Below, piece after piece: positions 6,593-16,200 of a DNA stretch of 35,495 nt. The position numbers and the translations under genes are program-made. Under the pieces are notes generated by a model. That model saw nothing but the letters and a program-made list of their open reading frames with translations. It did not search any database and had not been told where the DNA came from. This DNA comes from an uncultured Prevotellaceae bacterium (GTDB lineage Bacteria > Bacteroidota > Bacteroidia > Bacteroidales > Bacteroidaceae). The number at the start of each line of letters is the position of its first letter. The first letter of the stretch is position 1. The DNA lies in contig CACYKA010000021.1 of NCBI GenBank assembly GCA_902774795.1, positions 1-35,495 on the forward strand, given 5' to 3'.

Positions 6593-7731
6593 TGCTTGCC
6601 CTCCTGTGGCTTTTCTTCATGATGCGACTTTTTCTTCTTTTTCTTCTTCTTGGCACTGTCAAATCGGGTGATGTCGTTGTCGTGGAGCATATCCTTCGGC
6701 TTTTTCTGCTCTTTGGCCTTGCCGTCTTCCTGTAGTGAGAGTGGTTTCTCGCCCTGCTTGTTCATGGCAATGATGGCATTGGCACGACTTGCTGTTATGG
6801 TCTCAAGATTTGCGGGTGTCTTCTTGTCGGTGGAATAGGTTACAAGGCCGGCAAGGATGTCCTGCTTGAAGAAATAGTAGTCATTGTCAAGTGTCTGAAG
6901 GACGGTCTCGCGTGACGGCATCTTCTTGCTTGCCTCCATGTAGGTGTCAATCTCGTAGTTCATGCAGCACTTCAGCTTTGCACACATGCCAGCCAACTTC
7001 TGCGGATTTGGCGAGATGTCCTGTACGCGTGCCGCCGTAGTGCCGACGCTGGAGAAATGGGTCATCCATGTAGCACAGCACAGTTCTCTGCCACAAGGTC
7101 CTGTACCACCGATGCGACCAGCCTCCTGACGTGCACCAATCTGCTTCATCTCAATGCGAACGTGGAATTTTGCAGCCAGATCTTTTATGAGTTGGCGGAA
7201 GTCAACACGCTCGTCGGCAATGTAGTAGAAGATGGCCTTGTTGCCGTCGCCCTGATACTCCACATCACCGATTTTCATTTCCAGTCCCAGACCCTTTGCT
7301 ATCTGGCGGCTTTCAATCATGGTGTCCTGCTCACGTTTCTTTGCCTCGTAGTAGGTCTGCATGTCGGAATCCTTAGCCAGACGATACACTTTGCGTATCT
7401 CGTCGGGAGATTTCAGGTTCGCTTTCTTGACCTGCAGGCTAACCAGCCGTCCTGTAAGGGTTACGACACCGATGTCATGTCCCGGGTTAGCTTCTACTGC
7501 CACCCAGTCACCTTTCTTTAGGTCGAGCCCGTTGACGTTGTGGTAATACCCCTTTCGCGTGTTTTTGAACTGTACCTCTACAAGGTCTGTTGATTCGGTG
7601 TTGCCAGGAACATCGGCTAACCAATCGTATGTATTAAGTTGGTGGTCTGAACGTCCGACTCCTTTTGCACAGAGTCCTCTGCCGCAGGGTAGGGTACCCC
7701 AGCTCCAACCGTTTTCAATTTTCTTGTCCAT
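6589..7731 (-). CDS. ricT: PSP1 / RicT-like regulatory iron-sulfur protein
   Basis: The protein has 380 residues from ATG 7731. An upstream start at 7761 would overlap the delta prime gene by 26 bp and adds residues foreign to the family. The PSP1 core holds paired cysteine motifs CGRELCC (213-219) and CAKLKCC (250-256), plus N-terminal CGRGLC (16-21). Together these probably bind an Fe-S cluster. RicT (YaaT) in Bacillus acts with RicA and RicF in RNA processing and phosphorelay control; the Bacteroidetes role is not established. The C-terminus is a lysine-rich tail ending in His/Glu/Lys-rich sequence. Confidence 0.85.
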   Translation of the reverse strand: MDKKIENGWSWGTLPCGRGLCAKGVGRSDHQLNTYDWLADVPGNTESTDLVEVQFKNTRKGYYHNVNGLDLKKGDWVAVEANPGHDIGVVTLTGRLVSLQVKKANLKSPDEIRKVYRLAKDSDMQTYYEAKKREQDTMIESRQIAKGLGLEMKIGDVEYQGDGNKAIFYYIADERVDFRQLIKDLAAKFHVRIEMKQIGARQEAGRIGGTGPCGRELCCATWMTHFSSVGTTAARVQDISPNPQKLAGMCAKLKCCMNYEIDTYMEASKKMPSRETVLQTLDNDYYFFKQDILAGLVTYSTDKKTPANLETITASRANAIIAMNKQGEKPLSLQEDGKAKEQKKPKDMLHDNDITRFDSAKKKKKKKKSHHEEKPQEGKQ

Positions 7732-7735
7732 AGCT

Positions 7736-8836
7736 TTATGTCGTATGTAGTAAGACTGCAACCTTCATCGTGACGTCGAAAAATACCATTTTGGCATTGG
7801 CATTCTGGCCGATGTCGCGTATGGCAGTCTGATATAGCTCCTGAAATCCCAGTATATTGCCTTCATTGACAAAACGGGCAAATTTTGTGCAGAATTGCTC
7901 TTCGTCGGGTGTCATATAGCTCAGTTCCGGCTTCCGGAAATTATACATGAACGCCTCGCGTGCCATGCGAAGGAAATATGTCAGCATGCGCTTCTGCTCT
8001 TCACGTCCCAAGGCTGCGGCATTCTCCGACCATCGTTTCAGGTCTTTGACATCTTTCATATATGCCTTGCGCATCAGCGTGACGAAATAGTCGAAGAATA
8101 ACTGGTTTTCGTTGCCAGCCTTAAGTTCTTCCAATGCATTGAGCCAACTTCCCCCGCTAATTCGTGCTACTCGGTGTGCATCGTCCTGCTCAAGTCCCCT
8201 CTGCTGTATCAGCGCGTTCTGTATGTCATCTGTAGCTATCGGCTTCACGTCAAACCGTTGTACCCTGGAGCGGATGGTCTCCAGCAGATTATCCGGCTCA
8301 CGGCATACAAGGATGAAAAGTGTCTGGGTAGGCGGCTCTTCAATGAGTTTCAGCATCTTGTTGGCGCACTCGATGTTCATGCGCTCGGGTAGCCATATAA
8401 TGCTGATTTTCCATCCTCCCTGATTCGACTTCATCATAAGCCGTTTGATGAGTTCGTTGGCCTCTCCTACGGTTATGACGGCCTGCTGACGCTCTGCACG
8501 CATAGCTTCCATCCACTGTGCAAGGGAGAAATACGGCCCGTCGCTGAGCAATTCGTTCCATTGTTCTATGAAATCATCGCTGATGGGCTTGTATTCACTA
8601 TTCCATTTCGCCAGTTTGATGGTCGGAAAGGTGAAGTGCAGATCGGGATGCGAGATACCTTTTACCTGATATGTTCCCTTGTTGAGAATGTATGTTGCAA
8701 GACCTATGGCCAAAGCCATCTTGCCGCAACCGTCGGGGCCGCATAACATCATGGCATGTGGCAGACGGTTATCATCTGCCAACCCGCAAAGACGCTCAAT
8801 CATCTCATGCTGCCCTATGACGTTATTGAAGTCCAC
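7736..8836 (-). CDS. holB: DNA polymerase III subunit delta prime
   Basis: The protein has 366 residues. The N-terminal AAA+ clamp-loader domain begins VIGQHEMIERLCGLADDNRL-PHAMMLCGPDGCGKM (P-loop about 33-40; the usual Thr/Ser after Lys is Met, as befits a non-hydrolysing subunit). Next come IEEPPTQTLFILVCREPDNL-LETIRSRVQRF and a helical C-terminal domain. It should be part of the clamp loader that puts the beta clamp on DNA. The four-cysteine zinc module of the E. coli subunit is not seen. It lies 29 bp after asnS and 4 bp before ricT. Confidence 0.9.
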   Translation of the reverse strand: MDFNNVIGQHEMIERLCGLADDNRLPHAMMLCGPDGCGKMALAIGLATYILNKGTYQVKGISHPDLHFTFPTIKLAKWNSEYKPISDDFIEQWNELLSDGPYFSLAQWMEAMRAERQQAVITVGEANELIKRLMMKSNQGGWKISIIWLPERMNIECANKMLKLIEEPPTQTLFILVCREPDNLLETIRSRVQRFDVKPIATDDIQNALIQQRGLEQDDAHRVARISGGSWLNALEELKAGNENQLFFDYFVTLMRKAYMKDVKDLKRWSENAAALGREEQKRMLTYFLRMAREAFMYNFRKPELSYMTPDEEQFCTKFARFVNEGNILGFQELYQTAIRDIGQNANAKMVFFDVTMKVAVLLHTT

Positions 8837-8865
8837 TGAAAGTATCTCGTGCTCAAAGCCTGAGA

Positions 8866-10305
8866 CTAGAACTCGGCATTATTCGGGGTGCGTGGGAATG
8901 GTATCACGTCACGTATGTTCTGCATGCCGGTAACGAAGAGGATAAGTCTTTCAAAGCCTAATCCGAAGCCAGCATGAGGACATGTACCATACTTACGGGT
9001 GTCGAGATACCACCACAGATGGGTCATATCCATCTGGCGGCGCTCTATTTCAGACATCAGTTTGTCGTAGCTCTCTTCACGAACGGAACCACCCATAATC
9101 TCACCAATCTGTGGGAACAGTACGTCTGTGCCCTGCATGGTAGAGCCAGGGGCTGCACAGCCTTTGTAGCCTACAGAACCGCCGTCGGCAGTTGCTTCGT
9201 TCTGCTTCATATAGAACGACTTGATGGCTGTTGGGTAGTCGGTCATGATGACAGGCTTCTTGAAATGCTCCTCTACGAGGTAGCGCTCGTGCTCAGAAGC
9301 GAGGTCGTCGCCCCATTCGCAGGGGAATTCAAACTTCTTGCCATTGGCCTTTGCTTCCTGCAGAATCTTGATACCCTCTGTATAAGGCAGACGGACAAAC
9401 TTGTCCTTCAGAATACCCTCAAGACGCTCTATCAGCCCCTTGTCAATCATCTTGTTAAGGAAGTCAAGGTCATCTTTGCAGTTATCCAAAGCCCATTTTA
9501 CGCAGAATTTGATGAAATCCTCTTCAAGGTCCATCAGCTCTTCCTGATCCATGAAGGCAATCTCAGGCTCAATCATCCAGAACTCAGCAAGATGGCGAGG
9601 AGTGTTTGAATTCTCGGCGCGGAATGTGGGACCGAAGGTGTAGATAGCACCCAGGGCCGTTGCTCCGAGCTCGCCCTCCAACTGTCCAGAAACAGTAAGG
9701 GAAGTCTGCTGGCCAAAGAAATCGTCGCTGTAGATTATCTTGCCCTCTTTATCCTTTTTGAGGTCGTAGAGGTTCTTGGTAGTAACCTGGAACATGTTTC
9801 CTGCTCCCTCGCAGTCGCTTGCGGTAATCAGCGGGGTGTGGAAGTAGAAATATCCATGCTCGTGGAAATAAGTGTGTATAGCCATAGCCATATTGTGGCG
9901 TATGCGCATCACGGCACCAAAAGTATTGGTACGCAGACGCATGTGGGCATACTGGCGCATATACTCAAAGGACTGGCCTTTCTTCTGCATGGGGTAGTCT
10001 GCACCGCATTCGCCGTATACAAGCAGGCTCTTGCAATGTACCTCAGAAGCCTGTCCCTGTGCGGGGCTTTCAACAAGTATGCCCTCTACGCAAATGCAGG
10101 CACCTGTGGTCACTTGCTTCAAGACTTCAGCATCTACGACACCGGCGTCCACCACAATCTGTATGTTCTTAATGGTGGAACCGTCATTGACAGCGATGAA
10201 GTCAACGGCCTTGCTGGAACGGTGTGTGCGTACCCAGCCTTTTATACATATTTCTTTATTGTAATCTGTGCTCTGAAGAGCATCAGCTATTTTCGTACGA
10301 ATCAT
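8866..10305 (-). CDS. asnS: Asparagine--tRNA ligase
   Basis: The protein has 479 residues. An N-terminal OB-fold anticodon-binding domain (about 1-110, [20 protein letters not shown]) is followed by a class II catalytic core. The core has motif 2 ([20 protein letters not shown]) and motif 3 ([12 protein letters not shown]), and the end [15 protein letters not shown] is typical of AsnRS. It charges tRNA-Asn in the cytoplasm. The length is slightly above the usual 465 or so. It sits 38 bp after the rluB-like gene, with no clear promoter in the gap, so it is probably co-transcribed. Confidence 0.97.
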   Translation of the reverse strand: MIRTKIADALQSTDYNKEICIKGWVRTHRSSKAVDFIAVNDGSTIKNIQIVVDAGVVDAEVLKQVTTGACICVEGILVESPAQGQASEVHCKSLLVYGECGADYPMQKKGQSFEYMRQYAHMRLRTNTFGAVMRIRHNMAMAIHTYFHEHGYFYFHTPLITASDCEGAGNMFQVTTKNLYDLKKDKEGKIIYSDDFFGQQTSLTVSGQLEGELGATALGAIYTFGPTFRAENSNTPRHLAEFWMIEPEIAFMDQEELMDLEEDFIKFCVKWALDNCKDDLDFLNKMIDKGLIERLEGILKDKFVRLPYTEGIKILQEAKANGKKFEFPCEWGDDLASEHERYLVEEHFKKPVIMTDYPTAIKSFYMKQNEATADGGSVGYKGCAAPGSTMQGTDVLFPQIGEIMGGSVREESYDKLMSEIERRQMDMTHLWWYLDTRKYGTCPHAGFGLGFERLILFVTGMQNIRDVIPFPRTPNNAEF

Positions 10306-10343
10306 CTTTTTACCTAAATTTATCGTAACTTATTCTTAATCAG

Positions 10344-11495
10344 TTATTCAAAAGCTCCCATTCGAAGCATGTCAACTTCCTTCTCTGTCAGGAATCTCCA
10401 GTCACCGCGGCGAAGATTCTTCTTTGTCAGTCCGCAGAACTGTACGCGGTCAAGCTTTATTACGTGATATCCGAGGAATTCGAATATGCGGCGTACAATA
10501 CGGTTCTTGCCAGAGTGGATTTCGATGCCGACCTGCTTTTTGTCAGTAGCATGTGAATATTCTACTGCATCCACTTTGATAGGTCCGTCTTCGAGTTCTA
10601 TGCCATCTGCAATCTTCTGCATATCATGAAGGGTAACATTCTTGTCAAGAACCACATGATATACCTTCTTCTTCAGGAAGCGTGGGTGAGTCAGTTTAGC
10701 TGCGAGGTCACCGTCGTTGGTAAGCATCAGCACACCGGTAGTATTGCGGTCAAGACGGCCTACAGGATATATACGCTCAGGGCAAGCACCCTTTACGAGA
10801 TCCATGACAGTCTTACGCTGCTGTGGGTCGTCAGAAGTGGTGACATAATCCTTTGGCTTGTTCAATAATACATATACCTTTTTCTCTAATGTGACTGGCT
10901 GGTCGTGGAACATCACAACATCGCTGCGCATTATTTTTGTTCCAAGTTCTGTAACCACATTGCCATTGACTGTCACAACACCTGCGTGTATGAAGTCATC
11001 AGCTTCGCGGCGGCTGCAAACACCTGCATTAGCCAGGAACTTATTAAGACGGATTGGAGCATTGGGGTCTATATGGCTTTCGTTATACTCTATGCGTTTC
11101 TTCATAGAATACTTTGCCTGTGGGTCATAACCCTGCCTGTTTTGTGGCTTGCCCTGAGGTCTGCCATAAGATGGCTTGCCATACTGAGGACGCTGAGGCT
11201 GGCCATATTGTGGACGCTGCTGGCCGTATTGAGGGCGCTGTGGCCTGCCATACTGAGGTCTTTCACCATATTGCGGTCTTTCTCCATACTGTGGACGCTG
11301 TGGACGTCCATAAGGTCTTTCTTCATGAGTTCTTTCGCCATACTGCGGACGCTGCGGACGTCCATACTGTGGCCTCTCGCCATAAGGACGCTGGGGACGC
11401 TCCCCGTAAGCTGTTGGACGTGCTGTTGTGATACGTACTCTCTGACGTGGCTGTTTAGGTCCGTTCGCATCCTGAATGTTGTCTTTTCTTTCCAT
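10344..11495 (-). CDS. rluB: RsuA/RluB-family rRNA pseudouridine synthase with long repeat extension
   Basis: The protein has 383 residues. An S4 RNA-binding domain (about 148-210, IRLNKFLANAGVCSRREADD) precedes the catalytic domain, whose motif GRLDRNTTG holds the catalytic Asp (about 249). It modifies uridine in large- or small-subunit rRNA; the exact site is not readable, and RluB is the best guess. Residues 1 to about 135 are an extension rich in Arg, Tyr, Gln, Pro and Gly, built of RPQYG-like units. Such extensions occur in Bacteroidetes members of the family and may act as disordered RNA-binding tails. The gene lies between purB and asnS. Confidence 0.88.
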   Translation of the reverse strand: MERKDNIQDANGPKQPRQRVRITTARPTAYGERPQRPYGERPQYGRPQRPQYGERTHEERPYGRPQRPQYGERPQYGERPQYGRPQRPQYGQQRPQYGQPQRPQYGKPSYGRPQGKPQNRQGYDPQAKYSMKKRIEYNESHIDPNAPIRLNKFLANAGVCSRREADDFIHAGVVTVNGNVVTELGTKIMRSDVVMFHDQPVTLEKKVYVLLNKPKDYVTTSDDPQQRKTVMDLVKGACPERIYPVGRLDRNTTGVLMLTNDGDLAAKLTHPRFLKKKVYHVVLDKNVTLHDMQKIADGIELEDGPIKVDAVEYSHATDKKQVGIEIHSGKNRIVRRIFEFLGYHVIKLDRVQFCGLTKKNLRRGDWRFLTEKEVDMLRMGAFE

Positions 11496-11582
11496 AATTA
11501 AATAATTTTAAGTTGGTTTTCTCTTTAAAACGTTAAATTGTTTCTCGTAAAAATGTAATTCTTAATCTTTTTAATCTTCAAT

Positions 11583-11635
11583 CTTTAAACTTTAAACTCT
11601 AAACTTTAAACTTTAAACTTTCAACTTTAAACTTT
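11583..11635. repeat. CTTTAAA heptad tandem repeat between purB and the rluB-like gene
   Basis: Seven full 7-bp units plus a partial one run from 11583 (CTTTAAA with variants CTCTAAA and CTTTCAA). They end 4 bp before the purB stop codon. No gene lies in this 144-bp gap and no clear promoter for the rluB-like gene was found in it. Confidence 0.85.
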
Positions 11636-11639
11636 ACTC

Positions 11640-13016
11640 CTACACTCCCGTGTAGTTTCCTGGTGTAATTGCCATCAGTTCTGCCTTCACGGCGTCGCTG
11701 ACCTCCAGTGTTTGTATAAATTCGTGAATAGTATTCTGATCCATGTGTTTGTTTGTTCGTGTGAGGGCTTTAAGTGCCTCGTATGGGTGAGGATATGCTT
11801 CGCGACGCAAAATTGTCTGTATTGCTTCTGCTACTACAGCCCATGTGTTGTCAAGGTCTGCCTGTAGGGCTTCGGGATTCAGAATGAGCTTGCGGAGACC
11901 TTTCAAGGTGCTTTGGATAGCTATTACGCTGTGTCCCAAAGGTACACCGATGTTGCGAAGAACCGTAGAGTCAGTCAAATCACGTTGCAGTCGGCTTACA
12001 GGTAATTTCTGTGCCAAGAACTGCAATATTGCATTTGCAATTCCGAGATTACCTTCTGAATTCTCATAGTCGATAGGGTTAACCTTGTGTGGCATAGCAC
12101 TAGAACCGACCTCGCCAGCCTTAATCTTCTGCTTGAAATATTCCATAGAAATATACATCCAGAAGTCCCTGTCAAGGTCTATTATAATGGTGTTAATGCG
12201 ACGTATAGCATCAAATACTCCACCAAGATGGTCATAGTTGGAAATCTGTGTGGTATATTGTTCGCGCTCCAAGCCAAGCTTTTCTGCAACGAATTTGTTG
12301 CCGAATGCCTTCCAGTCATATTCTGGATAGGCTACATGGTGTGCATTATAGTTGCCGGTAGCGCCTCCGAACTTGGCAGTGAACTTGCATGCCTTCAGAG
12401 AATTAAGTTGTTCAGTAAGTCTATAGACAAATACCATTATTTCCTTGCCCAGACGGGTAGGAGAGGCCGGCTGACCATGTGTCTTCGCAAGCATGGGAAC
12501 GTCCTTCCACTCTTCTGCATATGAGTTTAATTGTGCGATAAGCTCTTCTACCTGTGGAATGAAGACTTCGTTCAGGGCATCTTTAACAGAAAGGGGTACA
12601 GATGTGTTGTTAATGTCCTGTGATGTAAGTCCGAAGTGAATGAATTCTCTGCTCTGCTCGAAATAGCCCTCGCCGAGGCCGTCTTTTTCCATTTCATCAA
12701 GTTTCTCCTTAATGAAATACTCTACAGCCTTTACATCGTGGTTGGTTACTTTTTCTATATCCTTCACGCGCTGGGCATCATCTTCAGAAAACTCCTGATA
12801 AATACTACGCAATTGGGGGAAGAGTGCACTGTCAAAGTTTTTTAACTGCGGCAGTGGCAGTTCACATAGAGCAATGAAGTATTCAATCTCTACCTGAACC
12901 CTGTATTTTATCAATGCATACTCTGAGAAGTAATTAGCCAATTCGGCAGTTTTCCCGCGATAACGTCCATCAATTGGTGAGATGGCTGTCAGTAAATTTA
13001 AATCTTTTATCTTCAT
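11640..13016 (-). CDS. purB: Adenylosuccinate lyase
   Basis: The protein has 458 residues of the E. coli-type PurB branch. The signature SSAMPHKVNP (305-314) carries the catalytic serine loop, and the catalytic His lies in KTHGQPASP (H180). It splits SAICAR to AICAR plus fumarate, and adenylosuccinate to AMP plus fumarate, in purine synthesis. The start MKIKDLNLLTAISPIDGRY is the usual one for this branch. A -7 box lies just upstream (13025-13032). It is the first gene of the long minus-strand run. Confidence 0.96.
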   Translation of the reverse strand: MKIKDLNLLTAISPIDGRYRGKTAELANYFSEYALIKYRVQVEIEYFIALCELPLPQLKNFDSALFPQLRSIYQEFSEDDAQRVKDIEKVTNHDVKAVEYFIKEKLDEMEKDGLGEGYFEQSREFIHFGLTSQDINNTSVPLSVKDALNEVFIPQVEELIAQLNSYAEEWKDVPMLAKTHGQPASPTRLGKEIMVFVYRLTEQLNSLKACKFTAKFGGATGNYNAHHVAYPEYDWKAFGNKFVAEKLGLEREQYTTQISNYDHLGGVFDAIRRINTIIIDLDRDFWMYISMEYFKQKIKAGEVGSSAMPHKVNPIDYENSEGNLGIANAILQFLAQKLPVSRLQRDLTDSTVLRNIGVPLGHSVIAIQSTLKGLRKLILNPEALQADLDNTWAVVAEAIQTILRREAYPHPYEALKALTRTNKHMDQNTIHEFIQTLEVSDAVKAELMAITPGNYTGV

Positions 13017-13024
13017 ACGGGCGG

Positions 13025-13032
13025 CAAAATTA
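13025..13032 (-). promoter_or_regulatory. Probable -7 box of the purB promoter
   Basis: On the minus strand this reads TAATTTTG, a match to TAnnTTTG, 9 bp upstream of the purB ATG. No TTTG is found 20 bp further upstream, so the -33 part is weak. The implied leader is very short. Confidence 0.5.
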
Positions 13033-13114
13033 GCAAAAATTATTTATAAATGAGGTAAAATGTCCTTTTCTTTTGAATCTTTGGTGTAAAAAAATGTTAA
13101 AATCATTAATTGTC

Positions 13115-13146
13115 TTTGCGTATGTGCATATTTATATTTAATTTTG
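13115..13146 (+). promoter_or_regulatory. Promoter of the surface-protein operon
   Basis: TTTG (13115-13118) and TAATTTTG (13139-13146) are separated by exactly 20 bp, a full match to the Bacteroidetes consensus. Transcription should start a few bases after 13146, giving a leader of about 65-70 nt before ATG 13220. Confidence 0.75.
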
Positions 13147-13219
13147 CGGCTTGAAATGGTATGTTTCAATTTGACTCAAATTATAATTTAAAAACATTTA
13201 CAAACAAAAACAAGAAATT

Positions 13220-16200
13220 ATGAAAAAGATTACTTCATTTCTTTCGTTGGCACTGATTCTTTCAGTGACACTCTTGTTGTCTTCTTGCAATGAATGCGAA
13301 GGAGGAGCTGGTGGTGGCAGCGTTCCAGCGGATGTACAGCAACAACTTGACAATCTGACTGCACAGTTGGCTCAAGAAGCACAAAAAGTTAATGCTTTGG
13401 CTTCTGGTACACTTGGCGCTGTTGAATATGATCCTATTACAGGTCAGTGGTATTACTCAACTCCAGGCAGTTCTACAAAGACTCCGCTCACTCCGACACA
13501 GGCCTTCAAGGTTACTATTGGTTCAAATGGTAACTGGTTTATCAATGGCAGTGATACAGGTACACCTGCAACTGGTCCTGCCGGTCCTGCCGGTCCTGCC
13601 GGTCCTGCTGGTTCTGACGGTGCTGCCGGTCCTGCCGGCCCTGCTGGTCCTGCCGGCCCTGCTGGCCCTGCTGGTTCTGACGGAACAACTCCAACTATTG
13701 GTGCAAACGGCAACTGGTGGATTGGCACAACCGATACAGGAATAGCTGCACAAGGTCCTGCTGGTGCTGACGGAACAACCCCAACTATTGGTGCAAACGG
13801 CAACTGGTTCATTGGCACAACTGATACAGGCATAGCTGCAACTGGTCCTCAGGGTCCTGCTGGTGCTGATGGTAAGTCTGGCGTTCTGGATGGACAGGGA
13901 GTTTATGTAAATTATATGGATGGTACAACAGAAAAGACTATCTATATCCCACAATTCGTTTCAAATCCTGATGGAACCACAACTATTACAGTAGGTGGTA
14001 CTACATACATAATTCCTGCAAGCGGTGGCGGTTGCACATGTAATTGGTCATTGACAAATACTGGTGGCAGCTGGACTATCAGCGACGGAACCAACAGCGT
14101 TCAGATTCCTACTGTTCCAGCTTGGGTTGACGCTGTAACTGTGACATACAATGGTACAAACTTTGAAATTGCAAGCACAGCAGATCCTACAAAGAAGGTT
14201 ACAATACCAAATGGTTATGCTGACGTTTCTGTAGATGCAACAAGCGGTGTTGCTACAATAACATCTGCTGATGGTGCTACTTCTATAAAGCTGCAGAAGA
14301 CTCAGCCAGTAGTTTATACAGTGGATGGATCTGACGATGTGTATGTTCAGAATTATGATTTGGATGGTAATCCAGTAGGTTCTGCATATGCTCTGCCTAC
14401 CGCTGGACAGTTCTCTACATTGACCAACACCGTTAATGGCATCAATACTGACCTTACAAAGATTAAGGCACAGATTGGTAACTGGGATGAGACTCAGGGT
14501 TCTATTACTGACTCTATCGCGTCTCTTGACAATAGAGTAACAACTCTCCAGAGCGAGGTCAACTCTTTGTTCGAGAAGATGCTTCAAGCATTGGCTTCTA
14601 TGATTACTAATATTCAGGTTGAGGAAGTTATGTCTAATGCTATCGGCTCTTACAATGGCATTCTGACAAATCTTAAGACCACAAAGCTTATTGGATATAT
14701 AGGTTCATTCCAAGATAATGTAAAATTCCCATCTGATATTGATTTCGGTTCTGATCCGAAAAAGCCAGATGTGATTAAGGCAGGAACTGTATATTCTGAT
14801 ACATTGGGTACTCTTAATCTGACTGTAAACCCAATAGGAACTGACTTCTCAGGTGTAGCAGTATCTCTTGTTAACTCCCTTGGTGAGGAGAGCAAGATCA
14901 AACTGAGCAATCTTGTTTCTTCAGATAAGAAGCTCATGACTGGTAGAACTCGTGCAGCATGTACAGGTTTGTATGAAACAAAGGCTACTATAGGTGGTGA
15001 TGATCTCCTTGATCCAAGACTCCAAATGGGTATTGATTGGAAACTTGTCAAGAATGCTGTAAAGGATACTTATCATAACCTGCAGGATGTTTATAAGCAG
15101 AGAAGTCTGAGTGCCTTCAAGGGTGAAACACTCAATGAGATTGCAAATGCTATATATAAGGTGGCAGATGGTCTTTCTACTGAGCGTCTCGCTGTTAAGA
15201 CTTCATATACTTATACAACAACTGACCTCAATGGTAATACTGTTACCTCTACCAAGTCTGTTGTTTCTCCTTATGATATTAGCGGTATCATGGTTTCTCC
15301 TCTTGGCTTCGAGTCACTGCCAGAGCAGTATAGGGATTCTCTGCGTGTATTCAAGAAAGCAAAGGGCTTTATAAAGAGACTGAATACTAAGATTGCTAAT
15401 AAAGTTATTAGTACAATTGAAAAGTATACAAATCTGAGCACAATAGAGTCGCAGATTGCTGACCTTCAGGGTAAGTTGGCGAAGATTCAGCCAATCGATA
15501 ATACTCTGACTACAAATATCAGTATGCATCTCTATATCCAGACTGAAGCTAACCTTGATTTCGATCAGACTATGGTTGTAGGCTACGAAATTATTGTTCC
15601 TACTGATTTGTATAATAATCCGGGTTGGGAAGATGATATAAAAGGTCAAGGCGCATGGATTAATAAGGATAAAACAAAACCATTGTCATCAGATCCACAA
15701 TATACTCTGGTTTACATTGAACAGAACGTTCAATTCCATATAGCGAAGAAAGTTCCTGTTGAGATCGATGATGATGTAACTGCAAAGAATGTTACAATTG
15801 ATGTTACTGATCTTGTAGAGCCTGTTAATAATGCAGTTGACGCTATTAAGTCTATCAATGCTCTGTGCGAAAGTGTAAATAGCATTATCTCTAACATATA
15901 CAAGGTGGAGGATAAACTCGTTGCAGGTAACTACCTTAACAGAGTATATAAGTTTATTGACAAGGCAAGTTATTATAGTGCAAAGGGCTTGTACAAGCTG
16001 TTCCAGCCAGTTCTTCTGGTTAACTCAGACTCAGGCTTCGGCTTCGCTGGTATCCGTGGCGTTCCTGCAACAGTATCTGGTACTGTAGAGGTAATTCCTA
16101 CAACATACTCTAACGGTCTTGTAGCTCCAATTTATAGGAAGTGCATCCTCGTAAATGGTAAAGCTGTTCCGGGTTCTAATGGTAAGTACGCTCATAATGA

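Noticed and set aside
8974-9609. 211-aa plus-strand frame opposite asnS
   Set aside because: The opposite strand encodes conserved class II synthetase motifs; this frame has none.
10905-11501. 198-aa plus-strand frame opposite the rluB-like gene
   Set aside because: Its Leu/Arg/Ile-rich repeats are the complement of the RPQYG-coding repeats.
13453-13954. Minus-strand frames encoding Pro-Ala-Gly-rich proteins opposite the collagen-like tract
   Set aside because: They mirror the GC-rich 9-bp repeat of the real plus-strand gene; there is no start context or separate promoter.
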